A stretch of 64,000 bases of DNA from Cepaea nemoralis (taxonomy: Eukaryota; Mollusca; Gastropoda; Stylommatophora; Helicidae): contig JACEFZ010013498.1 of assembly GCA_014155875.1 (NCBI GenBank), positions 124,001 to 188,000 on the forward strand. Direction: 5' to 3'. A model generated the notes under the pieces. It had not been told where the DNA came from. It saw nothing but the letters and a program-made list of their open reading frames with translations, and did not search any database. How positions within the stretch are numbered: the stretch's first letter is position 1; every line of letters begins with the position of its first letter. This document shows positions 33,074-46,500 of this stretch, in pieces. Both the position numbers and the translations under genes were made by a program.

Positions 33074-33159
33074 TAACAACAGCAGCAGTAACAGCCAGGG
33101 GGTGGAGATCAAGCGGAGAAAACATGTCACTAGAAACGTGGCTGCTGGTGGTGTTGAAG
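32931..33159 (+). CDS. GPATCH2: GPATCH2-like, fifth coding exon
   Basis: In phase 0 it reads MPRYTVGRFLQEREHWSRMQ, then a low-complexity Asn/Ser tract (about residues 35-60 of the exon) encoded by repeated aac/agc codons. It ends VEIKRRKHVTRN, similar to the DIKRKRK / DIKRRRK motif of vertebrate GPATCH2L and GPATCH2. One base is carried over (gaa g/gtaatg at 33159/33160). The Asn/Ser tract is a trinucleotide expansion not expected in vertebrate relatives. The open frame past the donor runs into the 47-bp array and is not coding. Confidence 0.8.
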
Positions 33160-36100
33160 GTAATGTGGCAGCTGTGTGGAGAGATCTTTGTGAATGGAGG
33201 AATGAAAGCCTGTGGCAGCTGTGTGGAGAGATCTTTGTGAATGGAGGAGTGACAGTCTGTGGCAGCTGTGTGGAGAGATCTTTGTGAATGGTAGAGTGAA
33301 AGTCTGTGGCAGCTGTGTGGAGAGATCTTTGTGAATGGTAGAGTGAAAGTCTGTGGCAGCTGTGTGGAGAGATCTTTGTGAATGGTAGAGTGAAAGTCTG
33401 TGGCAGCTGTGTGGAGAGATCTTTGTGAATGGTAGAGTGAAAGTCTGTGGCAGCTGTGTGTAGAGATCTTTGTGAATGGAGGAATGAAAGCCTGTGGCAG
33501 CTGTGTGGAGAGATCTTTGTGAATGGAGGAGTGAAAGTCTGTGGCAGCTGTGTGGGAGAGATCTTTGTGAATGGAGGAGTGAAAGTCTGTGCCAGCTGTG
33601 TGGAGAGATCTTTGTAAATGGAGGAGTGAAAGTCTGTGGCAGCTGTGTGGAGAGATCTTTGTGAATGGTAGAGTGAAAGTCTGTGGCAGCTGTGTGGAGA
33701 GATCTTTGTGAATGGTAGAGTGAAAGTCTGTGGCAGCTGTGTGGAGAGATCTTTGTGAATGGTAGAGTGAAAGTCTGTGGCAGCTGTGTGGAGAGATCTT
33801 TGTGAATGGTAGAGTGAAAGTCTGTGGCAGCTGTGTGTAGAGATCTTTGTGAATGGAGGAATGAAAGCCTGTGGCAGCTGTGTGGAGAGATCTTTGTGAA
33901 TGGAGGAGTGAAAGTCTGTGGCAGCTGTGTGGAGAGATCTTTGTGAATGGAGGAGTGAAAGTCTGTGCCAGCTGTGTGGAGAGATCTTTGTAAATGGAGG
34001 AGTGAAAGTCTGTGGCAGCTGTGTGGAGAGATCTTTGTGAATGGAGGAGTGAAAGTCTGTGGCAGCTGTGTGGAGAGATCTTTGTGAATGGAGGAGTGAA
34101 AGTCTGTGGCAGCTGTGTGGAGAGAACTTTGTGAATGGAGGAGTGAAAGTCTGTGGCAGCTGTGTGGAGAGATCTTTGTGAATGGTGCATGTCTGTGGCA
34201 GCTGTGTGGAGAGAACTTTCTAAATGGAGGAATGAAAGTCTGTGGCAGCTGTGTGGAGAGATCTTTGTAAATGGAGGAGTGAAAGTCTGTGGCAGCTGTG
34301 TGGAGAGAACTTTCTAAATGGAGGAATGAAAGTCTGTGGCAGCTGTGTGGAGAGAACTTTCTAAATGGAGGCGTGAAAGTCTGTGGCAGCTGTGTGGAGA
34401 GAACTTTCTAAATGGAGGAGTGAAAGTCTGTGGCAGCTGTGTGGAGAGAACTTTCTAAATGGAGGAGTGAAAGTCTGTGGCAGCTGTGTGGAGAGAACTT
34501 TCTAAATGGAGGAATGAAAGTCTGTGGCAGCTGTGTGGAGAGAACTTTCTAAATGGAGGAGTGAAAGTCTGTGGCAGCTGTGTGGAGAGAACTTTCTAAA
34601 TGGAGGAGTGAAAGTCTGTGGCAGCTGTGTGGAGAGATCTTTGTGAATGGTGCATGTCTGTGGCAGCTGTGTGGAGAGATCTTTGTGAATGGTGCATGTC
34701 TGTGGCAGCTGTGTGGAGAGATCTTTGTGAATGGTGCATGTCTGTGGCAGCTGTGTGGAGAGAACTTTGTGAATGGTGCATGTCTGTGGCAGCTGTGTGG
34801 AGAGATCTTTGTGAATGAAGTGAAAGTCTGTGGCAGCTGTGTGGAGAGATCTTTGTGAATGGAGTGAAAGTCTGTGGCAGCTGTGTGGAGAGATCTTTGT
34901 GAATGGTGCATGTCTGTGGCAGCTGTGTGGAGAGAACTTTCTAAATGGAGGAGTGAAAGTCTGTGGCAGCTGTGTGGAGAGAACTTTGTGAATGGTGCAT
35001 GTCTGTGGCAGCTGTGTGGAGAGAACTTTGTGAATGGAGGAATGAAAGTCTGTGGCAGCTGTGTGGAGAGAACTTTGTGAATGGAGGAATGAAAGTCTGT
35101 GGCAGCTGTGTGGAGAGAACTTTGTGAATGGAGGAATGAAAGTCTGTGGCAGCTGTGTGGAGAGAACTTTGTGAATGGAGGAATGAAAGTCTGTGGCAGC
35201 TGTGTGGAGAGAACTTTGTGAATTGAGGAATGAAAGTCTGTGGCAGCTGTGTGGAGAGATCTTTGTGAATGGTGCATGGTCTGTGGCCTAGCTGTGTGGA
35301 GCGAACTTTCTAAATGGAGGAGTGAAAGTCTGTGGCAGCTGTGTGGACGAGAACTTTGTGAATGGAGGAATGAAAGTCTGTGGCAGCTTGTGTGGAGAGA
35401 ACTTTGTGAATGGAGGAATGAAAGTCTGTGGCAGCTGTGTGGTGAGAGAACTTTGTGAATGGTGCAATGTCTGTGGCAGCTGTGTGGAGAGATCTTTGTG
35501 AATGGAGGAATGAAAGTCTGTGGCAGCTGTGTGGAGAGATCTTTGTGAATTGGAGGAATGAAAGTCTGTGGCAGCTGTGTGGAGAGATCTTTGTGAATGG
35601 TGCATGTCTGTGGCAGCTGTATGGAGAGAACTTTGTGAATGGAGGAATGAAAGTCTGTGGCAGCTGTGTGGAGAGAACTTTGTGAATGGTGCATGTCTGT
35701 GGCAGCTGTGTGGAGAGATCTTTGTGAATGGAGGAATGCAAGTCTGTGGCAGCTGTGTGGAGAGATCTTTGTGAATGGTGCATGTCTGTGGCAGCTGTGT
35801 GGAGAGAACTTTGTGAATGGAGGAATGAAAGTCTGTGGCAGCTGTGTGGAGAGATCTTTGTGAATGGTGCATGTCTGTGGCAGCTGTGTGGAGAGAACTT
35901 TGTGAATGGAGGAATGAAAGTCTGTGGCAGCTGTGTTTAGAGATCTTTGTGAATGGTGCATGTCCTGTGGCCAGCTGTGTGGAGAGAACTTTCTAAATGG
36001 AGAATGAAAGTCTGTGGCAGCTGTGAGGAGAGATCTTAGTGAATGGTGCATGTCTGTGGCAGCGTGTGGAGAGAACTTTCTAAATGGAGGAGTGAAAGTC

Positions 36101-36723
36101 TGTGGCAGCTGTGTGGAGAGAACTTTGTGAATGGAGGAATGAAAGTCTGTGGCAGCTGTGTGGAGAATCTTTGTGAATGGTGCATGTCTGTGGCAGCTGT
36201 GTGGAGAGATCTTGTGAATGGGCATGTCTGTGGCAGCTGTGTGGAGAGATCTTTGTGAATGGAGGAGTGAAAGTCTGTGGCAGCTGTGTGGAGAGAACTT
36301 TGTGAATGGTGCATGTCTGTGGCAGCTGTGTGGAGCGATCTTTGTGAATGGTGCATGTCTGTGGCAGCTGTGTGGAGAGATCTTGTGAATGGTGCATGTC
36401 TGTGGCAGCTGTGTGGAAGAACTTTCTAAATGGAGGAATGAAAGTCTGTGGAGCTGTGTGGAGAGAACTTTCTAAATGGAGGAATGAAAGTCTGTGGCAG
36501 CTGTGTGGAGAGAACTTCTTAAATGAGGAGTGAAAGTCTGTGGCAGCTGTGTGGAGAGATCTTTGTGAATGGTGCATGTCTGTGGCAGCTGTGTGGAGAG
36601 AACTTTCTAAATGGAGGAATGAAAGTCTGTGGCAGCTGTGTGGAGAGAACTTTTCTAAATGGAGGAGTGAAATTCTGTGGCAGCTGTGTGGAGAGATCTT
36701 TGTGAATGGTGCATGTCTGTGGC

Positions 36724-36742
36724 CTGTCTCTTATACACATCT
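36724..36742. other. Nextera/Tn5 mosaic-end adapter sequence (assembly artefact)
   Basis: The 19 bases ctgtctcttatacacatct are exactly the Tn5 mosaic end used in Nextera libraries, in the midst of a 42-bp repeat unit (ggc before, tgtctgtggcag after). Frames crossing it give the contaminant peptides SYTHL and VYKRQ. Confidence 0.95.
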
Positions 36743-39245
36743 TGTCTGTGGCAGCTGTATGGAGAGATCTTTGTGAATGGTGCATGTCTGTGGCAGCTGT
36801 GTGGAGAGATCTTTGTGAATGGTGCATGTCTGTGGCAGCTGTGTGGAGAGATCTTTTGTGAATGGAGGAATGAAAGTCTGTGGCAGCTGCTGTGGAGAGA
36901 TCTTTGTGAATGGTGCATGTCTGTGGCAGCTGTATGGAGAGAACTTTGTGAATGGAGGAATGAAAGTCTGTGGCAGCTGTGTGGAGAGAACTTGTGAATG
37001 GTGCATGTCTGTGGCAGCTGTGTGGAGAGATCTTGTGAATGGAGGAGTGAAAGTCTGTGGCAGCTGTGTGGAGAGATCTTTGTGAATGGAGGAGTGAAAG
37101 TCTGTGGCAGCTGTGTGGAGAGATCTTTGTGAATGGTAGAGTGAAAAGTCTGTGGCAGCTGTGTGGAGAGATCTTTGTGAATGGTAGAGTGAAAGTCTGC
37201 GGCAAGCTGTGTGGAGAGATCTTTGTGAATGGAGGAGTGAAAGTCTGTGGCAGCTGTGTGGAGAGATCTTTGTTGAATGGAGGAGTGAAAGTCTGTGGCA
37301 GCTGTGTGGAGAGATCTTTGTGAATGGTAGAGTGAAAGTCTGTGCAGCTGTGTGGAGAGATCTTTGTGAATGGTAGAGTGAAAGTCTGTGGCAGCTGTGT
37401 GGAGAGATCTTTGTAAATGGAGGAGTGAAAGTCTGTGGCAGCTGTGTGGAGAGATCTTTGTGAATGGAGTGAAAGTCTGTGGCAGCTGTGTGGAGAGATC
37501 TTTGTGAATGGTGCATGTCTGTGGCAGCTGTGTGGAGAGAACTTTCTAAATGGAGGAGTGAAAGTCTGTGGCAGCTGTGTGGATGAGAACTTTTGTTGAA
37601 TGTTTGCATTGTCTGTGGCAGCTGTGAGGAGAGAACTTTGTGAATGGAGGAATGAAAGTCTGTGGCAGCTGTTGTGGAGGAGAACTTTGTGAATGGAGGA
37701 ATGAAAATCGTGGCAGCTGTGTGGAGAGAACTTGTGAATGGAGGAATGAAAGTCTGTGGCAGCTGTGTGGAGAGAACTTTGTGAATGGAGGAATGAAAGT
37801 CTGTGGCAGCTGTGTGGAGAGATCTTTGTGAATGGTGCATGTCTGTGGCAGCTGTGGGAGAGATCTTTGTGAATGGAGGAATGAAAGTCTGTGGCAGCTG
37901 TGTGGAGAGATCTTTGTGAATGGAGGAATGAAAATCTGTGGCAGCTGTGTGGAGAGATCTTTGTGAATGGTGCAGTCTGTGGCAGCTGTATGGAGAGAAC
38001 TTTGTGAATGGAGGAATGACAAGTCTGTGGCAGCTGTGTGGAGAGAACTGTGAATGGTGCATGTCTGTGGCAGCTGTGTGGAGAGATCTTTGTGAATGGA
38101 GGAATGCAAGTCTGTGGCAGCTGTGTGGAGAGATCTTTGTGAATGGTGCATGTCTGTGGCAGCTGTGTGGAGAGAACTTTGTGAATGGAGGAATGAAAGT
38201 CTGTGGCAGCTGTGTGGAGAGATCTTTGTGAATGGTTGCATGTCTGTGCAGCTGTGTGGAGAGAACTTTGTGAATGGAGGAATGAAAGTCTGTGGCAGCT
38301 GTGTGGAGTAGATCTTTGTGAATGGTGCATGTCTGTGGCAGCTGTGTGGAGAGAACTTTCTAAATGGAGGAGTGAAAGTCTGTGGCAGCTGTGTGGAGAG
38401 AACTTTCTAAATGGAGGAGTGAAAGTCTGTGGCAGCTGTGTGGAGAGATCTTTGTGAATGGTGCATGTCTGTGGCAGCTGTGTGGAGAGAACTTTCTAAT
38501 ATGGAGGAATGAAAGTCTGTGGCAGCTGTGTGGGAGAGAACTTTCTAAATGGAGGAGTGAAAGTCTGTGGCAGCTGTGTGGAGAGATCTTTGTGAATGGT
38601 GCATTGTCTGTGGCCAGCTGTATGGAGAGATCTTTGTGAATGGTGCATGTCTGTGGCAGCTGTGTGGAGAGATCTTGTGAATGGTGCATGTCTGTGGCAG
38701 CTGTTGTGTAGAGATCTTTGTGAATGGAGGAATGAAAGTCTGTGGCAGCTGTGTGGAGAGATTCTTTGTGAATGGAGGAATGAAAGTCTGTGGCAGCTGT
38801 GTGAGAGATCTTTGTGAATGGTGCATGTCTGTGGCAGCTGTATGGAGAGAACTTTGTGAATGGAGGAATGAAAGTCTGTGGCAGCTGTGTGGAGAGAACT
38901 TTGTGAATGGTGCATGTCTGTGGCAGCTGTGTGGAGAGATCTTTGTGAATGGAGGAGTGAAAGTCTGTGGCAGCTGTGTGGAGAGATCTTTGTGAATGGT
39001 AGAGTGAAAGTCTGTGGCAGCTGTGTGGAGGAGATCTTTGTGAATGGTAGAGTGAAAGTCTGCGGCAGCTGTGTGGAGAGATCGTTTGTGAATGGAGGAG
39101 TGAAGTCTGTGGCAGCTGTGTGGAGAGATCTTTGTGAATGGAGGAGTGAAAGTCTGTCGGCAGCTGTGTGGAGAGATCTTTGTGAATGGTAGAGTGAAAG
39201 TCTGTGGCAGCTGTGTGGCGAGATCTTGTGAATGGTAGAGTGAAA

Positions 39246-39386
39246 GTAAATCTTTTATCTTTATTTTCCAAGGGTTAAGAATTGGGCACGCAAGCCCGTT
39301 CTGACATTATGCCCTTCTTCTCTATTTCCTCTCATACATTCTTTCATTCAACATCACTTATGAAGCAATTCTTTGACAACAAAGTG
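39246..39386. repeat. Non-repeat spacer, copy 1 of 3
   Basis: About 140 bp starting gtaaatcttttatctttat and ending caattctttgacaacaaag interrupts the 47-bp array. It recurs at 43401-43541 and 47601-47741 with one or two base differences (for example cccgttctg versus cccgtctg). It marks the end of each 4.2-kb higher-order block. Confidence 0.95.
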
Positions 39387-42300
39387 AAAGTCTGTGGCAG
39401 CTGTGTGGAGAGATCTTTGTGAAGGAGGAGTGAAAGTCTGTGCAGCTGTGTGGAGAGATCTTTGTGAAGGAGGAATGAACGTCTGTGGCAGCTGTGTGGA
39501 GAGATCTTTTGTGAATGGGCATGTCTGTGGCAGCTGTATGGAGAGAACTTTGTGAATGGAGGAATGAAAGTCTGTGGCAGCTTTGTGGAGAGAACTTTGT
39601 GAATGGTGCATGTCTGTGGCAGCTGTGTGGAGAGATCTTTGTGAATGGAGGAATGCAAGTCTGTGGCAGCTGTGTGGAGAGAACTTTGTGAATGGTGCAT
39701 GTCTGTGGCAGCTGTGTGGAGAGATCTTTGTGAATGGAGGAATGAAAGTCTGTGGCAGCTGTGTGGAGAGATCTTTGTGAATGGAGGAATGAAAGTCTGT
39801 GGCAGCTGTGTGGAGAGATCTTTGTGAATGGTGCATGTCTGTGGCAGCTGTATGGAGAGAAACTTTGTGAATGGAGGAATGAAAGTCTGTGGCAGCTGTG
39901 TGGAGAGAACTTTGTGAATGGTGCATGTCTGTGGCAGCTGTGTGGAGAGATCTTTGTGAATGGAGGAATGCAAGTCTGTGGCAGCTGTGTGGAGAGATCT
40001 TTGTGAATGGTGCATGTCTGTGGCAGCTGTGTGGAGAGAACTTTGTGAATGGAGGAATGAAAGTCTGTGGCAGCTGTGTGGAGAGATCTTTGTGAATGGT
40101 GCATGTCTGTGGCAGCTGTGTGGAGAGAACTTTGTGAATGGAGGAATGAAAGTCTGTGGCAGCTGTGTTTAGAGATCTTTGTGAATGGTGCATGTCTGTG
40201 GCAGCTGTGTGGAGAGAACTTTCTAAATGGAGGAATGAAAGTCTGTGGCAGCTGTGTGGAGAGATCTTAGTGAATGGTGCATGTCTGTGGCAGCTGTGTG
40301 GAGAGAACTTTCTAAATGGAGGAGTGAAAGTCTGTGGCAGCTGTGTGGAGAGAAACTTTGTGAATGGAGGAATGAAAGTCTGTGGCAGCTGTGTGGAGAG
40401 ATCTTTGTGATGGTGCATTGTCTGTGGCAGCTGTGTGGAGAGATCTTTGTGAATGGTGCATGTCCTGTGGCAGCTGTGTGGAGAGATCTTTGTGAATGGA
40501 GGAGTGAAAGTCTGTGGCAGCTGTGTGGAAGAGAACTTTGTGAATGGTGCATGTCTGTGGCAGCTGTGTGGAGAGATCTTTGTGAATGGTGCATGTCTGT
40601 GGCAGCTGTGTGGAGAGATCTTTGTGAATGGTGCATGTCTGTGGCAGCTGTGTGGAGAGAACTTTCTAAATGGAGGAATGAAAGTCTGTGGCAGCTGGTG
40701 GAGAGAACTTTCTAAATGGAGGAATGAAGTCTGTGGCAGCTGTGTGGAGAGAACTTTCTAAATGGAGGAGTGAAAGTCTGTGGCAGCTGTGTGGAGAGAT
40801 CTTTGTGAATGGTGCATGTCTGTGGCAGCTGTTGTGGAGAGAACTTCTAAATGGAGGAATGAAAGTCTGTGGCAGCTGTGTGGAGAGAACTTTCTAAATG
40901 GAGGAGTGAAAGTCTGTGGCAGCTGTTGTGGAGAGATCTTTGTGAATGGTGCATGTCTGTGGCAGCTGTATGGAGAGATCTTTGTGAATGGTGCATGTCT
41001 GTGGCAGCTGTGTGGAGAGATCTTTGTGAATGGTGCATGTCTGTGGCAGCTGTGTGGAGAGATCTTTGTGAATGGAGGAATGAAAGTCTGTGGCAGCTGT
41101 GTGGAGAGATCTTTGTGAATGGTGCATGTCTGTGGCAGCTGTATGGAGAGAACTTTGTGAATGGAGGAATGAAAGTCTGTGGCAGCTGTGTGGAGAGAAC
41201 TTTGTGAATGGTGCATGTCTGTGGCAGCTGTGTGGAGGATCTTTGTGAATGGAGGAGTGAAAGTCTGTGGCAAGCTGTGTGGAGAGATCTTTGTGAATGG
41301 AGGAGTGAAGTCTGTGGCAGCTGTGTGGAGAGATCTTTGTGAATGGTAGAGTGAAAGTCTGCGGCAGCTGTGTGGAGAGATCTTTGTGAATGAGGAGTGA
41401 AAGTCTGTGGCAGCTGTGTGGAGAGATCTTTGTGAATGGAGGAGTGAAAGTCTGTGGCAGCTGTGTGGAGAGATCTTCTGTGAATGGCTAGAGTGAAAGT
41501 CTGTGGCAGCTGTGTGGAGAGATCTTTGTGAATGGTAGAGTGAAAAGTCTGTGGCAGCTGTGTGGAGAGATCTTTGTAAATGGAGGAGTGAAAGTCTGTG
41601 GCAGCTGTGTGGAGAGATCTTTGTGAATGGAGTGAAAGTCTGTGGCAGCTGTGTGGAGAGATCTTTGTGAATGGTGCATGTCTGTGGCAGCTGTGTGGAC
41701 GAGAACTTTCTAAATGGAGGAGTGAAAGTCTGTGGCAGCTGTGTGGAGAGAACTTTGTGAATGGTGCATGTCTGTGGCAGCTGTGTGGAGAGAACTTTGT
41801 GAATGGAGGAATGAAAGTCTGTGGCAGCTGTGTGGAGAGAACTTGTGAATGGAGGAATGAAAGTCTGTGGCAGCTGTTGTGGAGAGAACTTTGTGAATGA
41901 GGAAGAAAGTCTGTGGCAGCTGTGTGGAGAGAACTTTGTGAATGGAGGAATGAAAGTCTGTGGCAGCTGTGTGGAGAGATCTTTGTGAATGGTGCATGTC
42001 TGTGGCAGCTGTGTGGAGAGATCTTTGTGAATGGAGGAATGAAAGTCTGTGGCAGCTGTGTGGAGAGATCTTTGTGAATGGAGGAATGAAACTCTGTGGC
42101 AAGCTGTGTGGAGAGATCTTTGTGAATGGTGCATGTCTGTGGCAGCTGTATGGAGAGAACTTTGTGAATGGAGGAATGAAAGTCTGTGGCAGCTGTGTGG
42201 AGAGAACTTTGTGAATGGTGCATGTCTGTGGCAGCTGTGTGGAGAGATCTTTGTGAATGGAGGAATGCAAGTCTGTGGCAGCTGTGTGGAGAGATCTTTG

Positions 42301-43400
42301 TGAATGGTGCATGTCTGTGGCAGCTGTGTGGAGAGAAACTTTGTGAATGGAGGAATGAAAGTCTGTGGCAGCTGTGTGGAGAGGATCTTGTGAATGGTGC
42401 ATGTCTGTGGCAGCTGTGTGGAGAGAACTTTGTGAATGGAGGAATGAAAGTCTGTGGCAGCTGTGTGGAGAGATCTTTGTGAATGGTGCATGTCTGTGGC
42501 AGCTGTGTGGAGAGAACTTTCTAAATGGAGGAATGAAAGTCTGTGGCAGCTGTGTGGAGAGAACTTTCTAAATGGAGGAGTGAAAGTCTGTGGCAGCTGT
42601 GTGGAGAGATCTTTGTGAATGGTGCATGTCTGTGGCAGCTGTGTGGAGAGAACTTTCTAAATGGAGGAATGAAAGTCTGTGGCAGCTGTGTGGAGAGAAC
42701 TTTCTAAATGGAGGAGTGAAAGTCTGTGGCAGCTGTGTGGAGAGATCTTTGTGAATGGTGCATGTCTGTGGCAGCTGTATGGAGAGATCTTTGTGAATGG
42801 TGCATGTCTGTGGCAGCTGTGTGGAGAGATCTTTGGAATGGTGCATGTCTGTGGCAGCTGTGTGTAGAGATCTTTGTGAATGGAGGAATGAAAGTCTGTG
42901 GCAGCTGTGTGGAGAGATCTTTGTGAATGGAGGAATGAAAGTCTGTGGCAGCTGTGTGGAGAGATCTTTGTGAATGGTGCATGTCTGTGGCAGCTGTATG
43001 GAGAGAACTTTGTGAATGGAGGAATGAAAGTCTGTGGCAGCTGTGTGGAGAGAACTTTGTGAATGGTGCATGTCTGTGGCAGCTGTGTGGAGAGATCTTT
43101 GTGAATGGAGGAGTGAAAGTCTGTGGCAGCTGTGTGGAGAGATCTTTGTGAATGGTAGAGTGAAAGTCTGTGGCAGCTGTGTGGAGAGATCTTTGTGAAT
43201 GGTAGAGTGAAAGTCTGCGGCAGCTGTGTGGAGAGATCTTTGTGAATGGAGGAGTGAAAGTCTGTGGCAGCTGTGTGGAGAGATCTTTGTGAATGGAGGA
43301 GTGAAAGTCTGTGGCAGCTGTGTGGAGAGATCTTTGTGAATGGTAGAGTGAAAGTCTGTGGCAGCTGTGTGGAGAGATCTTTGTGAATGGTAGAGTGAAA

Positions 43401-43541
43401 GTAAATCTTTTATCTTTATTTTCCAAGGGTTAAGAATTGGGCACGCAAGCCCGTCTGACATTATGCCCTTCTTCTCTATTTCCTCTCATACATTCTTTCA
43501 TTCAACATCACTTATGAAGCAATTCTTTGACAACAAAGTGA
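43401..43541. repeat. Non-repeat spacer, copy 2 of 3
   Basis: Almost identical to 39246-39386. Its distance from copy 1 is 4155 bp and to copy 3 is 4200 bp. Confidence 0.95.
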
Positions 43542-46500
43542 AAGTCTGTGGCAGCTGTGTGGAGAGATCTTTGTGAATGGAGGAGTGAAAGTCTGTGGCA
43601 GCTGTGTGGAGAGATCTTTGTGAATGGAGGAATGAAAGTCTGTGGCAGCTGTGTGGAGAGATCTTTGTGAATGGTGCATGTCTGTGGCAGCTGTATGGAG
43701 AGAACTTTGTGAATGGAGGAATGAAAGTCTGTGGCAGCTGTGTGGAGAGAACTTTGTGAATGGTGCATGTCTGTGGCAGCTGTGTGGAGAGATCTTTGTG
43801 AATGGAGGAATGCAAGTCTGTGGCAGCTGTGTGGAGAGAACTTTGTGAATGGTGCATGTCTGTGGCAGCTGTGTGGAGAGATCTTTGTGAATGGAGGAAT
43901 GAAAGTCTGTGGCAGCTGTGTGGAGAGATCTTTGTGAATGGAGGAATGAAAGTCTGTGGCAGCTGTGTGGAGAGATCTTTGTGAATGGTGCATGTCTGTG
44001 GCAGCTGTATGGAGAGAACTTTGTGAATGGAGGAATGAAAGTCTGTGGCAGCTGTGTGGAGAGAACTTTGTGAATGGTGCATGTCTGTGGCAGCTGTGTG
44101 GAGAGATCTTTGTGAATGGAGGAATGCAAGTCTGTGGCAGCTGTGTGGAGAGATCTTTGTGAATGGTGCATGTCTGTGGCAGCTGTGTGGAGAGAACTTT
44201 GTGAATGGAGGAATGAAAGTCTGTGGCAGCTGTGTGGAGAGATCTTTGTGAATGGTGCATGTCTGTGGCAGCTGTGTGGAGAGAACTTTGTGAATGGAGG
44301 AATGAAAGTCTGTGGCAGCTGTGTTTAGAGATCTTTGTGAATGGTGCATGTCTGTGGCAGCTGTGTGGAGAGAACTTTCTAAATGGAGGAATGAAAGTCT
44401 GTGGCAGCTGTGTGGAGAGATCTTAGTGAATGGTGCATGTCTGTGGCAGCTGTGTGGAGAGAACTTTCTAAATGGAGGAGTGAAAGTCTGTGGCAGCTGT
44501 GTGGAGAGAACTTTGTGAATGGAGGAATGAAAGTCTGTGGCAGCTGTGTGGAGAGATCTTTGTGAATGGTGCATGTCTGTGGCAGCTGTGTGGAGAGATC
44601 TTTGTGAATGGTGCATGTCTGTGGCAGCTGTGTGGAGAGATCTTTGTGAATGGAGGAGTGAAAGTCTGTGGCAGCTGTGTGGAGAGAACTTTGTGAATGG
44701 TGCATGTCTGTGGCAGCTGTGTGGAGAGATCTTTGTGAATGGTGCATGTCTGTGGCAGCTGTGTGGAGAGATCTTTGTGAATGGTGCATGTCTGTGGCAG
44801 CTGTGTGGAGAGAACTTTCTAAATGGAGGAATGAAAGTCTGTGGCAGCTGTGTGGAGAGAACTTTCTAAATGGAGGAATGAAAGTCTGTGGCAGCTGTGT
44901 GGAGAGAACTTTCTAAATGGAGGAGTGAAAGTCTGTGGCAGCTGTGTGGAGAGATCTTTGTGAATGGTTGCATGTCTGTGGCAGCTGTGTGGATGAGAAC
45001 TTTCTAAATGGAGGAATGAAAGTCTGTGGCAGCTGTGTGGATGAGAACTTTCTAAATGGAGGAGTGAAAGTCTGTGGCAGCTGTGTGGAGAGATCTTTGT
45101 GAATGGTGCATGTCTGTGGCAGCTGTCATGGAGAGATCTTTGTGAATGGTGCATGTCTGTGGCAGCTGTGTGGAGAGATCTTGTGAATGGTGCATGTCTG
45201 TGGCAGCTGTGTGGAGAGATCTTTGTGAATGGAGGAATGAAAGTCTGTGGCAGCTGTGTGGAGAGATCTTTGTGAATGGTGCATGTCTGTGGCAGCTGTA
45301 TGGAGAGAACTTTGTGAAGGGAGGAATGAAAGTCTGTGGCAGCTGTGTGGAGAGAACTTTGTGAATGGTGCATGTCTGTGGCAGCTGTGTGGAGAGATCT
45401 TTGTGAATGGAGGAGTGAAAGTCTGTGGCAGCTGTGTGGAGAGATCTTTGTGAATGGAGGAGGTGAAAGTCTGTGGCAGCTGTGTGAGAGATCTTTGTGA
45501 ATGGTAGAGTGAAAGTCTGTGGCAGCTGTGTGGAGAGATCTTTGTGAATGGTAGAGTGAAAGTCTGCGGCAGCTGTGTGGAGAGATCTTTGTGAATGGAG
45601 GAGTGAAAGTCTGTGGCAGCTGTGTGGAGAGATCTTTGTGAATGGAGGAGTGAAAGTCTGTGGCAGCTGTGTGGAGAGATCTTTGTGAATGGTAGAGTGA
45701 AAGTCTGTGGCAGCTGTGTGGAGAGATCTTTGTGAATGGTAGAGTGAAAGTCTGTGGCAGCTGTGTGGAGAGATCTTTGTAAATGGAGGAGTGAAAGTCT
45801 GTGGCAGCTGTGTGGAGAGATCTTTGTGAATGGAGTGAAAGTCTGTGGCAGCTGTGTGGAGAGATCTTTGTGAATGGTGCATGTCTGTGGCAGCTGTGTG
45901 GAGAGAACTTTCTAAATGGAGGAGTGAAAGTCTGTGGCAGCTGTGTGGAGAGAACTTTGTGAATGGTGCATGTCTGTGGCAGCTGTTGGAGAGAACTTTG
46001 TGAATGAGGAATGAAAGTCTGTGGCAGCTGTGTGGAGAGAACTTGTGAATGGAGGAATGAAAGTCTGTGGCAGCTGTGTGGAGAGAACTTTGTGAATGGA
46101 GGAATGAAAGTCTGTGGCAGCTGTGTGGAGAGAACTTTGTGAATGGAGGAATGAAAGTCTGTGGCAGCTGTGTGGAGAGATCTTTGTGAATGGTGCATGT
46201 CTGTGGCAGCTGTGTGGAGAGATCTTTGTGAATGGAGGAATGAAAGTCTGTGGCAGCTGTGTGGAGAGATCTTTGTGAATGGAGGAATGAAAATCTGTGG
46301 CAGCTGTGTGGAGAGATCTTTGTGAATGGTGCATGTCTGTGGCAGCTGTATGGAGAGAACTTTGTGAATGGAGGAATGAAAGTCTGTGGCAGCTGTGTGG
46401 AGAGAACTTTGTGAATGGTGCATGTCTGTGGCAGCTGTGTGGAGAGATCTTTGTGAATGGAGGAATGCAAGTCTGTGGCAGCTGTGTGGAGAGATCTTTG

